Source of the DNA: Isoetes taiwanensis
Taxonomy: Eukaryota; Streptophyta; Lycopodiopsida; Isoetales; Isoetaceae
Assembly (NCBI GenBank): GCA_021234155.1
Contig: JAJEKV010000018.1
Coordinates: forward strand, 14,766,925-14,830,924
Reading direction: 5' to 3'
Length of the DNA stretch: 64,000 nt
Position 1 is the first letter of the stretch, and each line of letters starts with the position of its first letter. Of this stretch, positions 56,791 to 64,000 are shown piece by piece. Both the position numbers and the translations under genes were made by a program. The notes under the pieces were generated by a model, which was given only the letters and a program-made list of their open reading frames with translations, did not search any database and was not told where the DNA came from.

Positions 56791-57044
56791 CCACCATCAA
56801 ACTATAAGTAAGAAAAATTCTCTTGTTTTGGCAAAGTTATCTGCACAGGGAATTCTGAGCTCAGCATTAGATCATTTATATTCAGCCCAAACTCTCCACG
56901 GGATTCGACAACAAAATGTCTTCTTCAATGAAGTTTAAGGCTTCAAATTCACCTACCTTGTTGTAGAATGTCACCCTTCTCTTACCATTGGAAATAGCGC
57001 ATTTCTCCTTTTGACCACACATGCCTGGCATCAACTGTAGACAG

Positions 57045-57653
57045 TCATTTCCTTCCCAAAAGCAAATCATAAATATCTGATTTCTCCTCTATTCCTTCAA
57101 AAGCAACAACAACAAAGTTAGCTGCAACAACTATACCTTCTACATCAATTGGCACATTGCTAACTATCCCCATAGGACTGAATTTGGTGTTTGAGAAGGA
57201 TTTTAAGACCATTGGAGCTTTCTTGTCTATCTCAAGGCCACACATTCTCATAATGTGATGAGGCATCACATTAAGAGGTGATCCCCCATCTAATAGAACC
57301 TTGGTCAAGATCTTTTTGCCCAATCTGGCAACACAAGTAAAAGCTCCTGGGTCATAATCTTCTTGAGTCAGCATGTGCTCCTTAATATGATTAGTTAGAG
57401 CAAACTCATCCTCCTTGGTCAAATTCAAAACCTTCTTCCTGTATGATGGAGCTATCTTGAGAAGAGTCAACATGTCAACACTGATTTTAGAGTTCTTAAG
57501 TAAATACTCAAAATCCTCACTTTCTTTATCTTTTTTCAAATATTTTTGACCAGGGGGAGGAGGTACAACCATGTTTTGCTCGATTTCTCTGTGTCTCACA
57601 GCATTGATATCCTCATTGGCTTGTGCTGGCTCTTTGTCCTTTGCATTGTTCAT
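57045..57653 (-). pseudogene. Ty3/gypsy aspartic protease region
   Basis: A 202-codon frame starts in the gag-protease linker (MNNAKDKEPAQANEDINAVR) and contains KVLLDGGSPLNVMPHHIM, the retropepsin active-site region with DGG for the usual D(S/T)G, about residues 118-135. VPIDVEGIVVAANFVVVAFE and SDIYDLLLGRK follow, matching the (D)ILLGR flap end. Downstream the frame changes and continues to about 56880 (FWEGNDCLQLMPG). It processes the polyprotein in active elements. Confidence 0.8.
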
Positions 57654-58773
57654 CCTCTTGTGTGTACATGCATGATTTCCTCCTGTTCTTCAATCTCCTG
57701 CACAAACCTGATAGAAGCATTTCGCTCATTGGATTTAGACTTTTCTTGCCTAGTAAAATACTCTTTTACACTACACCTATCCTCATAATGTCCTGCAAAT
57801 TGCACAAACAGGGCATTCCTTACCAAAATGCCTTCTTTTACTACATTTTGTACAAGGCCTATACCAGCAATAGTCAGATGAATGAGTGTTTCTCGAACAG
57901 TGAGCACAAGGTGGATATATTCTTTTCTCAGGTCTGGAATTCTTCATTTCTTGAAGTTGCTTGGTCACTTCAACTAGGGCCTCGGATACTTTGGCTATCT
58001 CAGCTCTTACATCTGCCATAGGACCTTCATCATCCTCCATTTTGTACTTCTTTTTCCAGGTCCTGGTCCCATGTACTCCTGCTCATAATCTGGAAAGAAA
58101 GGATCATGAGGTGAGTGCATATCATCAAGAAGATAAGAAATCATGTCTGCAATTTCAGTGGCTTTAGTAAAAGCCTTATGCATTGTGTCAAACCCTTCTT
58201 GTTTTTGGATCTTGAGCATTTTCCTATGTACTCTTGGTCTGCTGCTCAAACCTCTGATAAAAGATGCTACAAGGTGTAAGGTGTGGTTTGGAACTTGGTT
58301 GATTTCACACTTAACAAGGTAAAGATTAAATCTCTCCACATATTGGTGCACACTCTCACCATGTTTAATATGAAAGGTTTGCAGTTCAAAAATCAAATCC
58401 TGAGGATCTAACAGCTTACCAAATCTTGCCAAGAATTTCTTGACTAATTCATCCCATGATTTAGCTTCTAGACTCATAACATATTCAAGCCAAGCTCTGA
58501 CCTCATCATTTTTGAAACACTTTTTAAACTTAGAGAACTTACAACCTTTCTTGTGTCCATATTCCTAATAGTACTCCTCAAAAGTTTTTAGAAAATTGTT
58601 AGCATTCATGCTGGATCAAAAGTAGGAACCGGAATTGGCATATTCAACTCAAAGTAATGGCAAGGCATACCTATATTTGCTTGTATACTTACTCCTGGTG
58701 CTACAGTAGAGGCTTCATGATTCTCCTGTGCTTCAGCATGTTCAGATGCTTCATTAGCTCTCCTGGGAGCCAT
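57654..58773 (-). pseudogene. Ty3/gypsy gag (capsid and zinc knuckles)
   Basis: It starts MAPRRANEASEHAEAQENHE at 58773 and breaks by frameshift near 58620. The retrotransposon-gag capsid domain is at 58477-58007: SLEAKSWDELVKKFLARFGK, FHIKHGESVHQYVERFNLYL, IRGLSSRPRVHRKM. Two zinc knuckles follow at 57783-57910, CAHCSRNTHSSDYC and CTKCSKRRHFGKEC, both Cx2Cx4Hx4C. Gag forms the particle that packages element RNA. Several frameshifts are present. The same gag start occurs at 39528-39809. Confidence 0.85.
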
Positions 58774-59699
58774 GAATTCAAATTCCAGAAATAATCTCGG
58801 TAGAACCTCCAAAATGTTGAAGGTGCTCCTGGCAAAACCTTCAACCTCAGTTGTTTAGAACCTCCAGTAAGGCAACCACTCTATGTGAAAACTTCCAAAT
58901 ACAATGCTCAAACAATGATTATGAACACTTTCCCTAAAGAGAAAAAAGTCTGCCTTGCAAGAATAGATGCCAAATGCAATCTAGAGAGAGTTTGTTCATG
59001 TTTTTTGGTGCTAAAACTACTCAAGACCTTGAAAGATATTGGGCATAAAGTCAGACAGACTTTGATTAGAGCAAATCACTCAAAAATGCATTCCTGACCA
59101 GGTCAAAACTTAGTCAATATCCCTGGCAGAGAGTGAAATTTTCTAACTCGATAAAGGCAGCTCCTTTTTAGGATTTGATGCTCGAATCCCTCTCTAGTAC
59201 GTCTGCACACAATCGTCAAGCATGCTTTTTGTAGAAAGATGTGCAAATTTTCTGGAAATTTGACTTCAGGTTCAATAGACTGTTACAAACTATGAACAAC
59301 AGGCAAATCTTGAATCTCTTGATGCTTGAATGTACTTTTTTGTTCTTTGGAGTAATGTCAATGCTATCAATGCTTATGCAGGTGAGAGGATGCAAATTAC
59401 TCAAGCAAGGTGTAAATATAGACTGATAAGAGCAGATTAATGATCTGGTTGTGCAAGTTCGAATTTCTATCAAAGGAGTATGCAGGCACTTTAACTATCA
59501 TAAACCTATGCTATATATGCTTACATGCAACACTTTAGCTATCTCTTTTTTTTTGTGCTAGAATGCAAGGATCAAGTGTTGTGCATTCATGATGCCAAAC
59601 ACAAAGTCAACTGAAAACATTCACAAATATATCACCAAGGATCAGATTTTCATTCAACTGAGAATCACACAGCAGGCAAAAATAATCCCAAGGTCGATG
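58774..59699 (-). mobile_element. Gypsy leader (5' UTR), first part
   Basis: Homologous along its length to 39740-40655. It has a local difference near 59475-59500 (AGGAGTATGCAGGCACTTTA present only here). No gene. Interrupted at 59700 by the nested LTR element and resumed at 62731-62924. Confidence 0.8.
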
Positions 59700-59704
59700 T
59701 CTTG

Positions 59705-60039
59705 TGTTAACCACCTAGTGGTTAACATTGTACACATGTTAGGTGTCAGTGGTGGCAGACTGACACGTGGCATGCTTAGGTTAATTTAAGTGTATGGCTT
59801 AGATTTAGTTAGATGTATGGCTCAGATTTGCGGTCTACACTATATTAGACCGGAGCCTCTTCAGATGTACTCAGGTTTATCTCAAATTTGGAGAGCCTCA
59901 CTTGGCCACGTTCCCTTCACTCTTTGTACATATTTCTTTGTCTTGTTCTTGTTTTGTGATCATGAGCATGGCAGCCTTGTAGCATCCGGCAGTCATAGAC
60001 TGCTGCTGCAAGGTGCACGCCAAGAACTCACAATTAACA
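59705..60039 (+). repeat. 5' LTR of the nested element
   Basis: 335 bp. GTTAACCACCTAGTGGTTAAC at its start is itself a near-palindrome. CACTATATTAG at about 59838 is a possible TATA element. Confidence 0.9.
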
Positions 60040-60509
60040 TTAGCGCCGTTATGCCGGGTTCGCTTGTGATCACTTTCTTCAGCCTTGCTGTTTTGCTGTT
60101 GTCTTGCTGCTCTCATCCTCATCAGTTCTTGAATACTCCTTGTATATTACTCTCAACCCTTTCAACTCCCTTATTTGGCCCAATCAGTTGTTGAAATGGT
60201 CCAGCTGCCCCCTTTGTCAAATCCTTTTGTTTCCAATTAGTCTAGTTATGAAAGAGTTTTCAAAACTCTGTTTTTTATGGTGCAGCAAGCACAGTTTTAT
60301 AGTCAAGAGTTTTTGGAGTGGTGACATCACTCTTTTTTGCAAAAATATCAGGAAAATCAAGTGTTTGCTTTTCTTATCTTCTATCTGCTGCAAAAATTAT
60401 CCAAAAACATCATGATCCTTCTTGTTATTCTCTGTTATCAGAAATTTGTGCCTTTTGCATACCCACTTCCAAAAAGACAAAAATATTCTACCTGGAGTGT
60501 ATCGCAGAT

Positions 60510-60568
60510 CACATGGAGCATATCAATATGAAGCATCTCACATGGAGCATATCAATATGGAGCATCTC
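60510..60568 (+). repeat. 29-bp tandem duplication
   Basis: CACATGGAGCATATCAATATG plus (A/G)AGCATCT occurs at 60510 and 60539, in the interior of the nested LTR element. Confidence 0.85.
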
Positions 60569-61699
60569 AGTTTGTATCTGCCCATCTTAAGTCTTCCAAG
60601 CGGATTTCTTTTTCAGATTATTTGGCAGAGGGCCAGCACTTTGGCTGGCCCTCCCTTATGATTCACAATCAGACAGATTTCTCAAGGGCGATTTCCTTGC
60701 TTCTTCCTGATGTTCATCTGCAAAAGACAAGTCCTTGCATATTCAAAACAGCAAGCATCAAAGTTTTTTCTTCAACTCGTCTGCAGCATGTTTTCTCCAG
60801 TGCTATCAGTACCTGCATAAAAGTTTATCAGCTTATTTTGGATACAACGAAATCATTCAAGCATCTCGGGCTCTAGACGGATTTGAGTCTTCGTGGAGCT
60901 CTTCCTCAACACTTTCCATCAATCTGGCATCTGCACAGAGCAATCATGTCTTTCTTATTGAATTTTTTAAGAGGACCAGCATTTCTGCTAGCCCCCACCC
61001 CTCTGCCTCAGATATACATGCTGCAGAGCCATTTTTAAGTAAGCCATCTGTGAAGAATTTTTCGCAGTCTCAGGTCGGATTTATTAAGCTCCTTGGTCTC
61101 GATCATCTGCAAACAAACGAAATCTTTTCATCAGTCAAGAAGATTCACCTCGAACATCTTTGTTGAGCAGAGCTAGATATTTTATCTCTCCCGCACAGCT
61201 TTTCAAGCCATTTTTTCTATTCGAGTTTATCCATCAAATGTCTATCTATTCAAATCAGTAAGCACGTTCTGCAACAAAGTTTTCCAGCAAGCATCAGGTC
61301 GGCTTCAAACCACAGGCTCCCATATCTTTTTACTCTCCATCCTGCAAAGGTGAAGCAATGGCAGTCCCTATTCTTGCAAACACCGCCATCTATTTTGTCT
61401 ACATAGCTCTGTTCCATCACTTCCGGCCAGCCTCTATCTATAGCAGCTTATATTTCGGCATCATCTCCGCCCTACCAGATTAGTAAATTCTAGCTTGCAT
61501 CTGTGTTAAGCAAGAAGCAGCTATTTCGCCTTCAAATCCGGTTGCCCGCATAATCGAAGGTCGGCAGTCAGTACAGAGCATTTTCGGCTAGGGTTGCAGC
61601 TCCAGCTAGGGTTTTTTCCAACGGTTGCGATTTGGCCGCTTATATCTATGGCCCAGATGAATTTGACGTTTTTATGGCTCACGGCCGTCGACGCTTCAA

Positions 61700-62040
61700 T
61701 TAAAATTGCTTCACGCCTACTCTGTTTGTGCTCACGGGGTTCGTGCCGTGGACCAGCGACAATATCTTCCACGCAACGTTGACCCACGCCGTTATTTTTG
61801 CTTGCCCACGCTTGTCAGATACTCAGCCAGGCCCATGCCCAACAAGGGTTCAGCCAGGTCCACGCCTAAGCCACGCTGCTCACGCTTTTTCTTTCCACAC
61901 TCACGCCTCACCAGCCATACTCACGCCCATGCCCACAGAGCCACGCTGCACCCACGCTTGCTCACGCACGCTCATGGCCACGCTCCCAGCTCAAGATTCA
62001 CGCTCTTCAAAAATATTGTCACGCATAGTCACGCTCTTCT
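61700..62040 (+). repeat. Cluster of CACGC motifs
   Basis: Roughly 18 copies of (C/T)CACGC(C/T), irregularly spaced, give a GC-rich island inside the nested LTR element. It is not a strict tandem repeat. Confidence 0.7.
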
Positions 62041-62390
62041 ATGGCTGATCACGGGGGAAGCTTTCTTGGTACTTACATTTTTTTGAAGACCCCCTAATTG
62101 TTTTTAAGTGAACTTTTGGCCACGATTTGTTAAAATGGATTTACCCATAATATAAGGGGATGGTCTTTATGTTTTTTTGGCCCAAGTTCCTATGATCCAT
62201 GTTCTCCATCGACATTCCTTCGGATCTTATTCGTCCTCAATGCAATCATGAAGATCTTTTACGGCGACACAACCCAACCATTACCATCATTTACACCCCT
62301 AAATTTTTTGGCACCATGTTGTAATTGTCGGACTTATCTTATAAAAGTCTGTGCATATTTTTGTGCTAAAAAACTTTTAGGGGGAGGCAG

Positions 62391-62725
62391 TGTTAACCAC
62401 CTAGTGGTTAACATTGTACACATGTTAGGTGTCAGTGGTGGCAGACTGACACTTGGCATGCTTAGGTTAATTTAAGTGTATGGCTTAGATTTAGTTAGAT
62501 GTACGGCTCAAATTTGCGGTCTACACTATATTAGACCGGAGCCTCTTCAGATATACTCAGGTTTATCTCAAATTTGGAGAGCCTCACTTGGCCACGTTCC
62601 CTTTACTCTTTGTACATATTTCTTTGTCTTGTTCTTGTTTTGTGATCATGAGCATGACAGCCTTGTAGCATCCGGCAGTCATAGACTGCTGCTGCAAGGT
62701 GCACGCCAAGAACTCACAATTAACA
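62391..62725 (+). repeat. 3' LTR of the nested element
   Basis: 335 bp, preceded by TTTTAGGGGGAGGCAG. About 98% identical to the 5' LTR by manual comparison. Confidence 0.9.
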
Positions 62726-62730
62726 TCTTG

Positions 62731-62924
62731 GGCACAGGATGAAATAAGGTATACATTCAGGTAATTCACACAAATTGTCAATAATTCATGCACAATCTGA
62801 TATCTGGAAGGCAGATTCAAACTCAAGATCTTGGAACCGATCTTTCTTCAAAGTATTCGATCCGTTCTTCGCTTCAAAGCCCTCAAAAATAGCTCAGAGC
62901 CATTTTCCCCCTTTTAAAATCCCA
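62731..62924 (-). mobile_element. Gypsy leader, resumed, up to the LTR/PBS junction
   Basis: Matches 40660-40830. Relative to that copy there is an extra ~25 bp around 62840-62865. On the - strand the leader begins TGGGATTTTAAAAGGG right after the LTR end CTGAACA; I could not match this to a tRNA. Confidence 0.75.
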
Positions 62925-64000
62925 TGTTCAGTACTGTTCTTGGCAAATCCGGCCTAGAATTTTGTTTTTTAGTTTAATTGATGAATTCTTGATGTAATAC
63001 AGGCCGATCCAACGTCTTAGGGTCATGATTGGGTGGTTGATTTGGTTGAATTTGCCGGATCTTGGCATTTCTGCAGATTAGGGTTCTTGGCAAAACAACT
63101 TAATATATCCCACATGCAAGATTCGAAAGGGAGGACCAAGGTATAAAAGGAATAACAAAATCAATATTATTAATAATTAACATGCTATATCCACGTGGGC
63201 CTCGGTACCTCCACTGCCCCACACGCCCGGGTATACCACGTGGCGGGGGGGTGATTGGCTGGGGAATCTAGGCTTGGGGGGATAGCAATTTTTTTTTTTT
63301 TTTGCAAAATATAGCTAGGCACACTTCCCAAGAAATCAAATATGAAGGCCCAAATGAAGGTATTTTTGAAAATTCTTTTTTGCTATGCTCTCAATGATGC
63401 TGGAATCTTTTTTGCAAAAAAAGAGGTATGGAAATAGTGAGCTGGCAAGATGAGTTGGCAAGAGGAAGATGACATGGCAAAAGGGATGATGAAATGTCAA
63501 ACAACTTGGCAAAGAATATTTTTTCTAGTCAACACATGAGATGAGGTGGAGATGATGTGTGTGACACGTGGATGATGATGTGGAGGTGTTGGTGATGATG
63601 TGGCAAGATGATATATGTCACCCTTATGAACTTGAACAACTTAAATTGAAGAATTTTTGCAAAGAATGTATTTCTCAATGGGGTGACACGTGTGTGATGT
63701 GACATGGCAATGAAGATGATGTGTATGATGACTTGACCATTTTTGAGTGATGACTTGGGTCAATTTCAATGCCAATGCATATAACTTGCATTCTTTGGGC
63801 AAATTTTGACTTTTTGCTTCCTTTAGTAATTTTGCACTTTTTCTCTCCATTTGACTTCTAGAGAGAGAACTTTGACCATTGACCATGGTATGACCAAATC
63901 AAATGGAAATTTGTGTTTTAACAAGATGGTGATAGTATGGTAAGTGTGTGTAGTGTAAATGACATGTAAAAGAGAAATCTTGACTAGAAAAAATGTTCTA
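62925..64000 (-). mobile_element. 5' LTR of the Ty3/gypsy element (runs off the window)
   Basis: Aligns with 49697-50503. It carries 63137-63423, which the left LTR lacks: that segment has two CCACGTGG palindromes (63191-63198, 63235-63242) and a run of 15 T (63289-63303). The outer end and target duplication lie beyond 64000. Confidence 0.8.

Larger units (their letters stand above)
59705..62725 (+). mobile_element. Non-autonomous LTR retrotransposon, 3021 bp, TSD TCTTG
   Basis: Direct 335-bp LTRs (59705-60039 and 62391-62725) begin TGTTAACCACC and end TTAACA, with about six differences. A perfect 5-bp duplication TCTTG flanks it (59700-59704, 62726-62730). A PBS-like TAGCGCCGTTATGCCGGG follows the 5' LTR, and a polypurine tract AGGGGGAGGCAG precedes the 3' LTR, so it reads on the + strand. 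The 2.35-kb interior has no gag or pol motif and only chance ORFs, so it must rely on enzymes from another element. It lies in the gypsy leader. Confidence 0.9.

Overview
The window is nuclear DNA from a land plant. The evidence is AT-rich sequence, GT-AG introns, a plant-type Ty3/gypsy element, plant-type LINEs and a plant-like ARF GTPase gene. The LINE and DNA-transposon proteins look more like those I associate with ferns or gymnosperms than with angiosperms, but that placement is an impression. No bacterial, organellar, tRNA or rRNA genes were recognised. Most of the window is transposable elements of several ages, with one apparently intact host gene.

Layout, 0-9.5 kb: a LINE 3' end (80-646), a first-exon fragment of ribosomal protein L4 (4722-4841) with a duplicated upstream segment, a LINE with an open 507-codon reverse transcriptase ORF (6264-7787) and its 3' end near 8212, and a Helitron-like 3' terminus (9456-9483).

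Layout, 9.9-19.3 kb: a 9.4-kb element bounded by near-perfect 22-bp terminal inverted repeats. It carries a decayed, intron-containing DDE-type transposase on the + strand. Convergent on the - strand are remnants of a Ulp1-like (C48) cysteine peptidase and a multi-exon gene with a coiled coil, RING-like cysteines and an FCP1/NIF-like phosphatase domain. Each of the two intron-bearing genes has a long GTGGTGTGG/CCACCACAC minisatellite in an intron, C-rich on the sense strand. This is the strongest candidate for an undescribed system.

Layout, 19.3-41 kb: a coiled-coil pseudogene fragment, a VPS24/CHMP3 ESCRT-III last-exon fragment (23830-24049), an intact six-exon ARF gene (25744-28002, 195 aa), a decayed LINE (32.96-34.74 kb), another Helitron-like end (36203-36230), a 0.48-kb direct duplication (37.0-38.3 kb), and a gag-plus-leader fragment of the same gypsy family that reappears at 50-64 kb.

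Layout, 41-64 kb: a small unrecognised protein region (41.08-41.62 kb) and a T-rich, ORF-poor block whose two ends carry an apparently identical 175-bp repeat. From 49.7 kb to beyond the window end lies a minus-strand Ty3/gypsy element (gag-PR-RNaseH-RT-RNaseH-integrase). It is disrupted by a hAT-like MITE with a perfect 8-bp target duplication, a LINE 3' fragment, a 415-bp sequence triplicated inside the RT gene, and a 3.0-kb LTR element with 335-bp LTRs and a 5-bp target duplication.
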